A stretch of DNA of 55,362 nucleotides from a bacterium (GTDB lineage: Bacteria > Planctomycetota > Planctomycetia > Pirellulales > Pirellulaceae): assembly GCA_024743355.1 (NCBI GenBank), contig JANSWS010000006.1, positions 1 through 55,362 of the forward strand. Direction: 5' to 3'. Both the position numbers and the translations under genes were made by a program. The notes under the pieces were generated by a model, which searched no databases, was not told where the DNA came from, and saw only the letters and a program-made list of their open reading frames with translations. Shown one piece after another: positions 13,406 through 23,356 of this stretch. Position 1 is the first letter of the stretch. Each line of letters starts with the position of its first letter.

Positions 13406-15172
13406 TCAGGACATCAAGATCGGCTCTAGATTCGGAGCGATTTTCATCAGTTCTTTATTCATCAGGCTGTGAATGCGACGGCTGGAATTCTGCTTTTTGC
13501 TCAGCTCAACTAGCTCACAGGCTTTCGCGACAGTGATGTGGGATGCTAGTTCCTTGATCGTGGGAATAAAAGCTGGACTCATGCTGAAACGCCTTAAACC
13601 CAGACCGAGCAAGATGACAAAGGCTTGTGGCTGGCCGGCCATTTCCCCGCACAAGGTAACCGGCTTCTTGAATTGGTTACAGGTCGCGACGACCGACTCC
13701 AAGACTCGAATGACCGCCAACGAAAGCGGCTGACAAAGATGACTTACCTTGGGATTGTCACGATCCGCGGCCATCAGATACTGAACCAGATCGTTGGAAC
13801 CGATGGACACGAAATCCACGTTCTTCAACAAACGATCCATGGTAATGGCCGCTGCGGGAACCTCGAGCATCATGCCAAAAGCGACATCTCCGTAGGGAAT
13901 GCTCTCAGAACGCAGCTGCTGTTGGGCTTTGCGAACGATGGCCCGCAGCCGGCGCACTTCTTCGACGTTGGTGACCATTGGAAACAACATCTGCACCGAT
14001 TTTCCGGGTTCCCCTGAACCTACATGAGCCGACCTTAAAATTGCTCGTATCTGCGTCAGAAAAAATCCTGGGTGTTCGAAGGATAGCCGAATGCTTCGCC
14101 AGCCCATGAATGGATTGGCTTCTTTGTGGCTGCGCCCCAGAAAGGGCACCGTTTTATCCCCGCCGATGTCCAAGGTGCGAATCGTGACAAAGCGATTGGG
14201 ACTCGCGTCGATCACATCGTTGTAAATCTCCAGCTGCTCTTCTTCGCCCGGGACGCTGGCGTGCGTCAAATAGAGATATTCGGTACGGTACAATCCCACG
14301 CCGGAAGCGCCCATGGCGGCCGCGCTTTGTGCGTCGGCTAGTCCATTCACGTTGGCGAGCAACTCAATTGCCGTGCCATCCTTGGTAACCGCAGCCTGAT
14401 CGCGGTTATGCGCCAACTCGTCGCGTAAATGGAAAAACTCCCGCTCTAGCTTGCGGTATGCCGAAAGCACCTCGGGATCCGGATTGACGATTACGTGGCC
14501 TTCACGTCCATCCACAACCACGGTATCGCCCGTCTTGGTCTGTCGGAGGATTCCGGTCACGCCGCTGACCGCCGGGATACCTCGGCTGCGTGCAACAATT
14601 GCAGCATGACTGGTTTGGCTGCCTGCCTGCGTAACAATTCCATGCACCGGCTTATTGCCTAGCATGACGACCTGGCTCGGCAGCAGTTCGTCCGCGATGA
14701 CGATTGTTGGTCCGCTAAGAACCTTCGACTTCTTCTTCAGGGCCGGGCTCAAATAGCTGGTCAAGCGTTCCACCACGTCCCGCAAATCGGCCATCCGCTC
14801 TTTCAGGTATTCATCGCGCGAACGGTCCAGCAAGCCTCGATAGTATTCGACCAGCTTCGCCAGGGAAGCCTGAGCCGTCAGATGATCCTCGCTAATCCAT
14901 GCGCGAATCTTGCTGAGCAGGATAGGATCGTTCAGAATCGCGATGTGCACGGAGAAAATCGAGGCAGCTTCCTGATCTATCTGCTGCGAGACTTTGCTCT
15001 GCAAGGCGCGCAGATCCTCGATCGACCGCTTCCTCGCGTTGTCGAATTTGGCGAGTTCACCCGCCACCTCGTGGGAGCTTAGCAGGGACTTGTTTGGATC
15101 CACAAAGACCTCGTGGATACAATAAGCCACCCCAATAGTCACACCCGGCGATACTGCTATACCCTTGCGCAT
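13406..15172 (-). CDS. ptsI: Phosphoenolpyruvate-protein phosphotransferase (enzyme I)
   Basis: 588 aa from ATG 15172 (a TTG at 15208 would add 12). Enzyme I moves phosphate from PEP to HPr. All parts are visible: start RKGIAVSPGVTIG; phospho-histidine domain QAGSQTSHAAIVARSRGIPA; the PEP-binding barrel with GVGLYRTEYLYL, FGMMLEVPAAA, SIGSNDLVQYLMAADRDN; and the catalytic cysteine in TLCGEMAG. Length fits canonical PtsI, with no GAF domain as in PtsP. No HPr or enzyme II gene lies in the window. The neighbour upstream on the same strand, 79 nt away, is an unrelated dehydrogenase. Confidence 0.95.
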   Translation of the reverse strand: MRKGIAVSPGVTIGVAYCIHEVFVDPNKSLLSSHEVAGELAKFDNARKRSIEDLRALQSKVSQQIDQEAASIFSVHIAILNDPILLSKIRAWISEDHLTAQASLAKLVEYYRGLLDRSRDEYLKERMADLRDVVERLTSYLSPALKKKSKVLSGPTIVIADELLPSQVVMLGNKPVHGIVTQAGSQTSHAAIVARSRGIPAVSGVTGILRQTKTGDTVVVDGREGHVIVNPDPEVLSAYRKLEREFFHLRDELAHNRDQAAVTKDGTAIELLANVNGLADAQSAAAMGASGVGLYRTEYLYLTHASVPGEEEQLEIYNDVIDASPNRFVTIRTLDIGGDKTVPFLGRSHKEANPFMGWRSIRLSFEHPGFFLTQIRAILRSAHVGSGEPGKSVQMLFPMVTNVEEVRRLRAIVRKAQQQLRSESIPYGDVAFGMMLEVPAAAITMDRLLKNVDFVSIGSNDLVQYLMAADRDNPKVSHLCQPLSLAVIRVLESVVATCNQFKKPVTLCGEMAGQPQAFVILLGLGLRRFSMSPAFIPTIKELASHITVAKACELVELSKKQNSSRRIHSLMNKELMKIAPNLEPILMS

Positions 15173-15251
15173 GGCCGACACTCTATCAGAAGCCCTAGCG
15201 GACGACAATTTACGGAATCACGAAACGGACACCAGCCTGGCTGAGCCCAGT

Positions 15252-18200
15252 TTAGAATCCCTGCCTCAAAAAGACGATTAGTTCTTGCATTTGTGTGGGA
15301 GTCAGCTGCTGTTCCATTCCTTCCGGCATCAGCGATATCCCACTGCTCTTTAAGCGAGTAATCTGAGAACGTCGAATCGTATGCGGCTTACCCCCGGATT
15401 CCACCAGCACAATTTGGCTGGCGGTCTCGCTGCCAATGACTCCCGCCAGAGTGCGGTCGTCGTCCAGCAAGACGCTATAGCTAATGTACCTGGGGTCCAC
15501 CTCTCGGTTGGGGTCCAGGATTGCTTCCAGCAGCTGCCGCGGAGACTTCTCGTGAATCTGTGTTAGAGCCGCACCCACATTGACCCCGATACCGGACAGT
15601 TGGTGGCACTGCGCGCACAATCGCTCAAAGTGCCCGCGTCCGCGCGTCAAGGCTTCGCTCCCAACGGGCTGATCCAAAGCCTGGGCATAGTCAGCCACCA
15701 CCCTGGCTCGATCGCTGGAGACCTCGCCGAACAGTCTCCGGGCCCGGCTGGTTACGTCCGACGAATCCATGCGTTCAAGCTGCTGCCGTATCTCCACCGG
15801 CACCTGGGAGATCCGAATTCGCTCAGATTCTAACTCGGAAAGCAACTCCATTGCCGCCGCAGGACGCTTGACCAATAACCTCAGACTCTCCAGCTGGATT
15901 CGTGGCGTCAGCTCGGAAAATCTTGGGAGTATCAAGTGGGCTAAGTCGGCGGGTAGGGATTGCTCCATCAGCTGGATGGCTGCCAGTTGAGTCGACTCTG
16001 GCTGATGAGCTGCCAGCTTGCCGCGAATCGCGTCTAGCCGTCTAGCGGAGGGTAACAGTCTCAGCAAAGACAGGCTTGCGGGGGAATCCGGATCTGCTGC
16101 AATCAGACGTTCGACTTCACGCTGAAGCATCTGCAGATCCTCGACGGCAACCGTGTCCAGAAGACGATCGATATCAGCTTGCGACTCGAGCCTTGCACTG
16201 GCCTTCAACCAACTTCTAAGTCCCGCTTCGTTGGACGCACTCAGCTGCTCGCCAAGCCAAACGGCCAGGCGACTGTCGTCGGCCGCCCGCCGACTCCACT
16301 CGGGCAGTAATAGCTTCAACCATTCCGCGTAGGCGGCTTCATCCATATCGCTGAGAATCTCGCTGGAAAACAGCTCCCACAAGTCGGCACTCGACGCTGC
16401 AACCACGGCTCGCACCAACGGCTGCTTGGCCGTTTTAATCAGCGGACGTAGCAGGCTAGCTCGGCTGACTAAGGGCAAGCGCATACTTGCCTTGCCGATC
16501 TCCAATTGAATCCTGGGCTCTTCCCGCGCACACAAGCGTTGGCTGTCGCGGATCAGTTCCGTGGCAAATCCGTTTTCAGCGGCCAGTCGGATCGCATGTT
16601 CCAACACCCGCGGATGCTCTTGCCGCAACCCCAAGCGACACCATGCCTGGTCAAAAAAACCCAGCCGGCTACCGATGTGCAGCGCCAGGATCTTGGCCTC
16701 GGGGCGACTTGCCTCATCCAACACATCTCGCAAGCGGCGTTGTTGACCTGCCACTCCCTCCTCAATCAACATCTGACTGGCCATCCGCCGCCGCCAACTG
16801 ACGTCATCCTGCAACATGTCGATTCGCTGAACTGCATCCGCTTGACTGACTGGAATCTTATCTTGATTGGAATACTGCTTCGTCGCGGAAGTCACACGCC
16901 AAATACGACCGCGGTTTCTTCCGCTGGTGAGATCCAAATGCTTCTTGATGATGGGTGGCAGACTTTTGGGATGCTCAATAACCTCGCGGTACATATCCGC
17001 GATATAGAGTCCACCGTCCGGTCCGTCTCCCAGTTGCACTGGACGAAACCATGTATCGCTGGATGTCAATAGCTCCGTACCTTCGTCCACACGCACGGCG
17101 GACCAAAACAGGCCCTGATCCAACAGCATTTTCCGGTGCACTAAGTTGCTTCCTACGTCACAGACCAGGGCCACATCCCGCCCCCCCAAAAAACCTGCTT
17201 CAGCGTCCATGATCCATACACCGGTAGCGCCGGTAAAATAGCCTGCCGCACGGCCACCGCCCTCAACGGGACCCGGCACCAGACCGCCAACTCTCAGCCG
17301 TGTCCGCACGATCCGCCAGGGCTCGATGGGACTGGTGCGAAAAACCTCTGCCTGTGGACCGTCGACGGCAATGCTGCGACGCAAGTCTGGAAAGTCAACC
17401 GCGGCCGATACCTGCCCCAACCATCGCTCCAGGTCAACAACCTGCTGAAGATGATCGCTATTACTGCTGACGAACTTGTCTCCCCAGCGATTGAAGCTCA
17501 TTCCGTGCTGGCCCCCGCCCGTCTCGCGTTGCATCGTCTTGCTAAGGGGATCAATGGCAAAGTCGCTGCGCGAAAGTCTGAGCAGCGGCTGTTCCGGACT
17601 CATTCCGCTCCGTACCTCGGCCCCAGCACTACTGGTGGCACCATGGATATAGCCATCAACTCCCCAACGCAGGCTGTTGACTAGACCCTGTACGTTGCTG
17701 CGGTGAAAGCCGGAAAACCAGGTTTCCGAACGATCACTGACACCATCACCATCCGTATCCCGATACCATGTGATATTTGGCGGCTCGGCAACCAAGGCAC
17801 CATCCTTCCATGGCCAGACGGCGGTCGGCCAGGAAAGCCCATCGACATAGGTGCTGCGGAAATCCATCCGTCCATCTCCGTCACGGTCCTCCAGCAAGGC
17901 CAAGCTGCCCAGACGCTCGCTCTCCTGTTCGCTATAGTCTCGCATCTCAACCACAAACAGACGACCTGCCGCGTCGAAAGCAAAAGCTACCGGATCGCTG
18001 ATTAAGGGTTCGCTGGCCACCAATTCGATGCGAAACCCTGGTCGCAAGGTGAAGCTTTCCAAGGCTTGCTCCACCTCGAGCGGCGCCGCCCTTGGCAGTT
18101 CCGATGCGTAATCCCGCTCTAAACTGTCGTTGGCTGCCTGCTGGGCGAACGCAATGGACGAAACTGCTGCTGCGAAAAGCAAACACAATGCCCCCAGCCC

Positions 18201-18377
18201 ATCCGCTCGGAACAAAGTCCAGTTTGTATCGACCCATGGCCGCAGAAAAGCCGTGCGAATTTGTCTGCCAAATAACCGATCAAGTTGAGTCACTCGCGTC
18301 AATCGCGGGAAATATACCTGTAGGTCAGCCAGACAACTTGGCACAAATGCAGCTTGCCTAGGCGAATCAGTCATCAT
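15252..18377 (-). CDS. PVC-type membrane-bound dehydrogenase with HEAT-like and haem-binding domains
   Basis: 1041 aa. A hydrophobic segment near residues 65-80 (GLGALCLLFAAAVSSIAFA) exports or anchors it. The next part (FTLRPGFRIELVASEPLISD, DAAGRLFVVEMRDY, DRDGDGRMD) is the planctomycete membrane-bound dehydrogenase beta-propeller domain. A helical HEAT-like middle follows (about 500-880). The C-terminus is the PVC haem-binding domain with CAQCH (near residue 919) and ILDPNREVDPRYISY. Such proteins are thought to oxidise sugars or alcohols in the periplasm and pass electrons through haem. ATG 18377 was chosen; TTG 18386 is possible, and the N-terminal extension before the hydrophobic segment is unusually long. 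Confidence 0.88.
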   Translation of the reverse strand: MMTDSPRQAAFVPSCLADLQVYFPRLTRVTQLDRLFGRQIRTAFLRPWVDTNWTLFRADGLGALCLLFAAAVSSIAFAQQAANDSLERDYASELPRAAPLEVEQALESFTLRPGFRIELVASEPLISDPVAFAFDAAGRLFVVEMRDYSEQESERLGSLALLEDRDGDGRMDFRSTYVDGLSWPTAVWPWKDGALVAEPPNITWYRDTDGDGVSDRSETWFSGFHRSNVQGLVNSLRWGVDGYIHGATSSAGAEVRSGMSPEQPLLRLSRSDFAIDPLSKTMQRETGGGQHGMSFNRWGDKFVSSNSDHLQQVVDLERWLGQVSAAVDFPDLRRSIAVDGPQAEVFRTSPIEPWRIVRTRLRVGGLVPGPVEGGGRAAGYFTGATGVWIMDAEAGFLGGRDVALVCDVGSNLVHRKMLLDQGLFWSAVRVDEGTELLTSSDTWFRPVQLGDGPDGGLYIADMYREVIEHPKSLPPIIKKHLDLTSGRNRGRIWRVTSATKQYSNQDKIPVSQADAVQRIDMLQDDVSWRRRMASQMLIEEGVAGQQRRLRDVLDEASRPEAKILALHIGSRLGFFDQAWCRLGLRQEHPRVLEHAIRLAAENGFATELIRDSQRLCAREEPRIQLEIGKASMRLPLVSRASLLRPLIKTAKQPLVRAVVAASSADLWELFSSEILSDMDEAAYAEWLKLLLPEWSRRAADDSRLAVWLGEQLSASNEAGLRSWLKASARLESQADIDRLLDTVAVEDLQMLQREVERLIAADPDSPASLSLLRLLPSARRLDAIRGKLAAHQPESTQLAAIQLMEQSLPADLAHLILPRFSELTPRIQLESLRLLVKRPAAAMELLSELESERIRISQVPVEIRQQLERMDSSDVTSRARRLFGEVSSDRARVVADYAQALDQPVGSEALTRGRGHFERLCAQCHQLSGIGVNVGAALTQIHEKSPRQLLEAILDPNREVDPRYISYSVLLDDDRTLAGVIGSETASQIVLVESGGKPHTIRRSQITRLKSSGISLMPEGMEQQLTPTQMQELIVFLRQGF

Positions 18378-18407
18378 CGTGTTCAATGAAACCTAGTAAG
18401 GGTGAGT

Positions 18408-18460
18408 CGGCAGCCCGTCGGCCAGCTATTGGCTGCCGGCCAGCCAGCTGCCGGGGCAGG
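18408..18460. repeat. GC-rich overlapping hairpins
   Basis: GGCCAGCTATTGGCTGCCGG and CCAGCCAGCTGCCGG contain nested inverted and direct copies of CCAGC/GCTGG and GGCAG/CTGCC. They sit in the divergent region (18378-18623) between the dehydrogenase and the next gene. No gene is seen in that region. Confidence 0.45.
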
Positions 18461-18623
18461 CGAGACTCACAGCCTAGCAGATAGTTGTCCAAAGGGCGAT
18501 CAACCTGATCAGAAGCTTTGACCAACCTTCCGGAGTCAGCTCTGCCGTGCTGTCAATGTAGTCGATTGTCATCCTGACGCCCCCCAAAAACGCTCCCAGG
18601 AGATCCGAGCGAACGAGGCATAG

Positions 18624-19676
18624 ATGAACTGGTTTCGCATCGCTTCCCAGATGATCCAGGTGCTGAATCCACGTGTCACAGGCGCGGCTGGAGCCGCCGG
18701 CCATTCGCCAAAGCAGCTTGTCGACTCTCAGCCATCCCTTCGATGGGTTCCGAATTCGCTCGTGCCCCCCATGCGAATCCACTTGGAGCTTAACGATCAA
18801 GATGTCAGCATTCTGGGAGACTGGGGAAAACGCGTCTCCGCCTGGCTTGAGGCCCATGATTTTGTACAAGTCGGCCGATACGTAATCGAAGAGTTGAACT
18901 GTGAGCAGTTGTTTGCTTACTTGGATCCCAGCTCTAGACTCCTCGCCGCAATTCGCTGGACGCCCAACTCAGACGAACCCTACGTGGAATTCTGCTTTCT
19001 GGATGAAGATGGCGAGTTGCATGGCATCGCCAATCCGCCTGCCTCCACCGTCCCCTTACCGCCGGGATCGGTTGGTCATTTTTATCGTGAGGGCTTGGAT
19101 GAAGAATGCGCTCTTCTCGACCAAATGTGGGCGGACGCAAAAGAAATCGCGGCATCCCACGCAGCCACGGTATGGCGTGCACAGAATGTGCCAGCCATCT
19201 ACGAGCAAGCCCACGCCCGCGAAATGGATTATCGCCTCTCGATCGGAGGGCTTACCGAACAAGAGATTTGCGAGGCATTATCGCAACAGAACATCGCGCC
19301 ATCGACCGATGACATCCACGCCATCCAGCAACAGTGGCAGAATGCAATCCACGCACATCTGCTGGACTTCTCTTCCACGGCCCTCAATTATCGCGTAGCT
19401 GGGAGACAAATTTTAATCGTTCATGACGGAAGCCTGAAAAGCGACCTGGTAGATCGCTTGAGCAATCTGCTCAAAGGCCTGGGGCAGCCCAAGTCCCAAC
19501 CCCATCAGCGGCAGCTGGTAAGCGCGTTTGCCGAGTTGCCCGCGATGATGGCCCACTTCGCACCGCGCGAAGCCATCGCTCGATTTCGGCCCTTTCTTCC
19601 GCCTGAAGCACGCTATGAATTGATCGACGTGCTCAGCCAACCGGTGGAAGCCGATTTCTACGTGCTTCCACCCTGA
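18624..19676 (+). CDS. Hypothetical cytoplasmic protein (350 aa)
   Basis: ATG 18624 has GAGG five bases upstream. No signal peptide or membrane segment. Recognisable stretches: LELNDQDVSILGDWGKRVSA, a middle acidic region, and a helical C-terminal half with AMMAHFAPREAIARFRPFLP. I do not recognise a family. The start is not certain: an ATG further in (18771, RIHLELND) would remove a variable, Gly/Ala-rich N-terminus. It converges on the LRR gene with only 3 nt between the stops. Confidence 0.7.
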   Translation: MNWFRIASQMIQVLNPRVTGAAGAAGHSPKQLVDSQPSLRWVPNSLVPPMRIHLELNDQDVSILGDWGKRVSAWLEAHDFVQVGRYVIEELNCEQLFAYLDPSSRLLAAIRWTPNSDEPYVEFCFLDEDGELHGIANPPASTVPLPPGSVGHFYREGLDEECALLDQMWADAKEIAASHAATVWRAQNVPAIYEQAHAREMDYRLSIGGLTEQEICEALSQQNIAPSTDDIHAIQQQWQNAIHAHLLDFSSTALNYRVAGRQILIVHDGSLKSDLVDRLSNLLKGLGQPKSQPHQRQLVSAFAELPAMMAHFAPREAIARFRPFLPPEARYELIDVLSQPVEADFYVLPP

Positions 19677-19679
19677 GGA

Positions 19680-20510
19680 TTACTCGAGCACAATTCTGGC
19701 ACCTAACTCCTTGAGTCCCTCCAGCTGACTCTGCGCTGAATCCTTCAGTGGATTACCCTTTAAGTAGAGCCTCCAAAAAGGAGCAAATCTCCGCTGCTCG
19801 TCAGCTTTGGCCATCTGCAGCAAGGGCTCCAGATCGTTCAATTGACAGTCTTGCAAAATCACCGTTTTCAATTCGGTCAGCGGCTTTAGAAAACTTAGAT
19901 CCTTGAGCTTGCACTGGCTTAAGTCTAGCGAGCTCAACCACTTCAACTTTCCGATCGGCCCGAAATCCTCAACTGGATTGTTGGCCAAGTACAAAGTCCA
20001 GACTTTAGGAAGCTGTTCCACCACCTCGATCGACTGGATCTGATTATCCGACAGATACAACGAGCGCATGTTGCTCATCTTGGCCAGAGGAGCAATATCG
20101 CTGATCTTGTTCCGCGACAATTCCAAATACTGCACACGATCAAGATCTTTGAGTGGCTCGACAGACTGGATCTGATTGCCGGCAAGATTGATGGACTGCA
20201 ACAGTTTCAGACCCGACAGCTGCGACAAGTCTTCAATCTGATTGTTTTCAAGATCAATCTCTTGCACCGCCACACAGTGCTCAAGCCCCGCCAAGCTTTT
20301 GATCTCCAGACCTTTGCCGTGAACTTGCGAGATGTTCTTGACATCCTCGGCAGTCAGCGGCTCTTCGTTGTAACGCTTGGCAAACACCTCTTTTCTGACT
20401 GCAGATTCCAAGCCCTTGTCAGGAAACAGGTCTTCAGCCGCCAGTGGTGTGGCACTCGAAATCCCGACGCATACGAGCAGAAGAAATTGGCAGGTGAATG
20501 CTATTTTCAT
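19680..20510 (-). CDS. Secreted leucine-rich-repeat protein
   Basis: 276 aa. ATG 20510 follows GGGA and begins a clear signal peptide (MKIAFTCQFLLLVCVGISSA). After a short cap, about eight 22-residue LRRs of the internalin type follow: LEHCVAVQEIDLENNQIEDL, LKLLQSINLAGNQIQSVEPL, DRVQYLELSRNKISDIAPL, SNMRSLYLSDNQIQSIE and so on. Such repeats bind proteins; secreted LRR proteins with this repeat length are frequent in planctomycetes. No catalytic domain or anchor is visible. Confidence 0.9.
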   Translation of the reverse strand: MKIAFTCQFLLLVCVGISSATPLAAEDLFPDKGLESAVRKEVFAKRYNEEPLTAEDVKNISQVHGKGLEIKSLAGLEHCVAVQEIDLENNQIEDLSQLSGLKLLQSINLAGNQIQSVEPLKDLDRVQYLELSRNKISDIAPLAKMSNMRSLYLSDNQIQSIEVVEQLPKVWTLYLANNPVEDFGPIGKLKWLSSLDLSQCKLKDLSFLKPLTELKTVILQDCQLNDLEPLLQMAKADEQRRFAPFWRLYLKGNPLKDSAQSQLEGLKELGARIVLE

Positions 20511-20882
20511 GATGTCCCACGAGGTTGCTGTAAATTTGGGGGGAGGGTTCGACGATCGCGTTGGGGCGTAGAAATCGCCGGAGTCAACGCACATCACAAT
20601 GCGAGTGTTTGGAGTTTCCGCGCGGGAAACTCCACGGATCCGCAATTATACAAGCGAACCGCCGCAGATGGATCACTGCATGAGCTATATGTTAATCGCT
20701 AGAAAATCCCGCTGCCAAGCAGTTGGCGAAACTGGCTCGCGGCGGCAGAAACACGCGAACTAGTGTAATATGGTGAGACTGTGGCCAAAGCCACCAGCGG
20801 CCTTCCAAGTGCTCCGCAGAAAGGGTTCGCCCTCGCAAGTTAACGCCCCAATTTGCTTTGTCGTTTTGCTACCGGAAGTCCT
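20511..20882. other. Divergent intergenic region with hairpin
   Basis: 372 nt between the LRR gene and the peptidase gene. A perfect hairpin at 20611-20633 (GGAGTTTCC/GGAAACTCC, 5-nt loop) stands out. No other gene is seen; promoters of both flanking genes must lie here. Confidence 0.5.
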
Positions 20883-21515
20883 GTGCGCATCTTGCTGACC
20901 GCCTTTGAGCCCTATGACGAATGGACAGAGAATTCCAGCTGGCTGGCCATGGTGGCGCTGCTGAATGAGTTTTCGCGCAGCAGTCAACTGGAGCTGGTCA
21001 CCCGACGCTATCCGGTTGACCTCACGCAGCTACAGCAACGCCTGGTCAAGGATCTGCAACAACCTTACGACGCCATTTTGCATCTGGGTCAGTCTCCGGG
21101 CAGCACCTGTATCAAGCTGGAAGCCATCGCGCTGAATGTAGCTGGCCTGATCGAAGAGGAGGGCCGTCAATTGCCCGCCTTGGTCAACAGCGGTCCCATC
21201 GCCTATCACAGCCAAATGCCCTTGGGTAGCTGGGCGGATCAGCTGCGCGAAAATCGCATTCCAGCTGTCGTTTCCTACCATGCCGGCACGTTCCTGTGCA
21301 ACGCAACCCTGTATCTGACACACCACCACCTGTCCTCCGCCGATGATCCGCCGCAGATTGGATTCGTCCACTTGCCTCTGGCAACGGAGCAAGTCGTCGA
21401 CTTGCCCAGGATGCGTCCCTCGCTTCCCACATCAACCCTGGCAAAGGCTATTCGACTACTGATTGAAGACTTGCAGCAACGCCACGACAAGGCGACTACC
21501 GAAGAGGTCGCTTAG
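20883..21515 (+). CDS. pcp: Pyroglutamyl-peptidase I
   Basis: 210 aa from GTG 20883, which GGAAG precedes; it starts VRILLTAFEPY, the family N-terminus. Peptidase family C15 removes N-terminal pyroglutamate from peptides. The triad is visible: Glu in KLEAIALNVAG, Cys in YHAGTFLCNATLYLT, His in GFVHLPL. Length fits the family (about 200-220). Cytoplasmic. It is a lone gene followed by a hairpin shared with the convergent RTX gene. Confidence 0.9.
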   Translation: MRILLTAFEPYDEWTENSSWLAMVALLNEFSRSSQLELVTRRYPVDLTQLQQRLVKDLQQPYDAILHLGQSPGSTCIKLEAIALNVAGLIEEEGRQLPALVNSGPIAYHSQMPLGSWADQLRENRIPAVVSYHAGTFLCNATLYLTHHHLSSADDPPQIGFVHLPLATEQVVDLPRMRPSLPTSTLAKAIRLLIEDLQQRHDKATTEEVA

Positions 21516-21545
21516 AACCTTTTCGGCTAACGCCGACCGGCTGAT

Positions 21546-21579
21546 AAAAACAGCCGCTGACCGATCGCAGGTCAGCGGC
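21546..21579 (-). terminator. Terminator of the RTX gene (possibly bidirectional)
   Basis: Stem GCCGCTGACC/GGTCAGCGGC (21553-21562 and 21570-21579, 7-nt loop). On the minus strand it is followed by TGTTTTT, giving a good terminator for the gene ending at 21627. The hairpin may also stop transcription of pcp from the other side. Confidence 0.8.
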
Positions 21580-21626
21580 CTATCGTTGCTGCCGTGTAAG
21601 CCAAGCGGCCGAAGGCTGGTCGCACA

Positions 21627-22985
21627 TCAGAACGCGGCGATGAATTGCTCCATGTATAGCATCTTTTCCGGAGACGCGGCGGCACCGCCTAGACTTTGGC
21701 CTTCGGCTATCGAGTCGATGTAGAATTCCGGGCCCAACACATAGGCCGCAAAACTGGTGGCAAAGTCCTCATAGGGGTCTGTGCGACTGTACTCGCGGAC
21801 AAAATTGGTTTGGGTGCTATCGTACCACCAGCTGTCACTTCCATCCAAACCCGTCGACAGGTTAGGGTTAATCACGATGTGCCGACCACCACCCCGAACC
21901 CAAGTGCTGCTGATAATGTTGCTGTCGGTCCAACCGCTGAGGGCTCGAAACTCGTCGATCGAATTATTAGTCCCTTCCCAGTCCCAATTATGGCCGACCT
22001 CATGAATTACCGTCTGCTTAAGCGGCATGCCTGGATCAAAGGCGGCGTCGGTGATGGAGATGTTCCCCAAATGATTGCTCCAGCCTTCTGGGGTTGTACC
22101 CGTGTTCGCCAGCCCCATGCGAAAGAAGGTCAAAGCCGAGTTGTTTCCATCTTTTAGCAAACGCGTATTGCCGGTGATTTCATGCAGCGTGTGCAGAGCT
22201 TCGTCGACCGCCTTGATCTCGCTCTGCGTCCAAGCTTTGCCGCCAACCGTTTGCGCTTGCCCAAGATTATTGGTCCTGCTGGTGGTGGAACCGCTCTTGA
22301 ACCAGATAATGGCATCGTCCAAGGACGTATCGTAAACGTAGTCCGTCAATCCTTCGTCGCGCAGCACACGATCAAAGCCCGTACCAGCGTATAAACGATC
22401 GCGACCAGATCCTCCCAGCAAACCGTCATTGTGGCTTTGCCCATAGAGCCAATCGTCGCCGGAGTCACCGAAGAGACGGTCGTTGTGATTGCCTCCATAC
22501 AGGTAGTCATTGTTCGATCCGCCTTCCAGCAGATCGTTGCCGTTGTTTCCGAGAAGCTTATCGAGGCCGGAACCGCCCATCAAATGGTCGTCGCCGCTGC
22601 CGCCTGAAAGATAATCATTGCCGCTTCCACCCTGGGCGATCATCGGAATGCTGGTGAAGTTCCAAACATCATCGTTACCACCCAAGGTGCTGACCTTGAT
22701 ACGTTCAAAATCGTCGCGGTCGAAAGTTCGAAGCAATTCCTGGTTGCTATCGTCACGCTGATACTTCCCCCACTGGTCCTTGATCGAGACTCGCAGCAAG
22801 TTGTAACCTGCATCTTCAAAGCGAACGATGTCTCGATTATTGGTGCCCTCCACAACCAGCGTTTCGACATTCTCGATCAGCGCCACGTAGGCATCCGCAG
22901 CCATCAGGCGTCTTTCTTCCATCGACTCCAGGCTGAGCTTTCTGCATCGATGATTTCGATCGGTTTTGGTTGATCTTCCCAGCAT
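21627..22985 (-). CDS. Exported RTX-repeat protein with HExxH metallopeptidase-like motif
   Basis: 452 aa from ATG 22985 (GGGAG 8 nt upstream; earlier ATGs lack this). The N-terminus RKLSLESMEERRLMAAD is the LEPR-like export motif of planctomycetes. Residues about 119-205 hold roughly nine calcium-binding RTX nonapeptides (GGSGDDHLMGGSGLDKLLG). The C-terminal half has HEVGHNWDWEG (residues 328-332 for HEVGH), a zinc-peptidase signature, plus RPFEEDFATSF-like DPYEDFATSFAAYVLG. So it is probably a secreted, calcium-stabilised zinc peptidase; the family is not identified. The order, RTX before the peptidase region, is the reverse of serralysins. Confidence 0.85.
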   Translation of the reverse strand: MLGRSTKTDRNHRCRKLSLESMEERRLMAADAYVALIENVETLVVEGTNNRDIVRFEDAGYNLLRVSIKDQWGKYQRDDSNQELLRTFDRDDFERIKVSTLGGNDDVWNFTSIPMIAQGGSGNDYLSGGSGDDHLMGGSGLDKLLGNNGNDLLEGGSNNDYLYGGNHNDRLFGDSGDDWLYGQSHNDGLLGGSGRDRLYAGTGFDRVLRDEGLTDYVYDTSLDDAIIWFKSGSTTSRTNNLGQAQTVGGKAWTQSEIKAVDEALHTLHEITGNTRLLKDGNNSALTFFRMGLANTGTTPEGWSNHLGNISITDAAFDPGMPLKQTVIHEVGHNWDWEGTNNSIDEFRALSGWTDSNIISSTWVRGGGRHIVINPNLSTGLDGSDSWWYDSTQTNFVREYSRTDPYEDFATSFAAYVLGPEFYIDSIAEGQSLGGAAASPEKMLYMEQFIAAF

Positions 22986-23356
22986 GTCTACTTCTCCCAT
23001 GACGGACCATGAATTGCCAACTTTCGGAACAGACATGCAAGCGGAAGCTGCGGACCCTTGTTACACGTTTTTTTGAAAGATCTCGATTCTGTTTAAGGCT
23101 GCGTGTTGAACGCATGCCAGGCACACCGGGCTGCCGGCCTTCGCAGCAGAATCATTTCTTGGCCGCTCGGCGCCCATGAATAAATCCGGGCTAGATAGCA
23201 CGCCCTACCGATCAGGAATGCTTTTTTTTGAAGCGCAAAAGAAAACCCGAAGCACTCGCGGGGCATGGCTGCCGCCAGCTGGGCTTCGGGTTCGACGCAG
23301 AATCACTTGATCTAAACAGGGCTCGCATGGGGCTGCCCTGGCGGTTCAGCACATGT

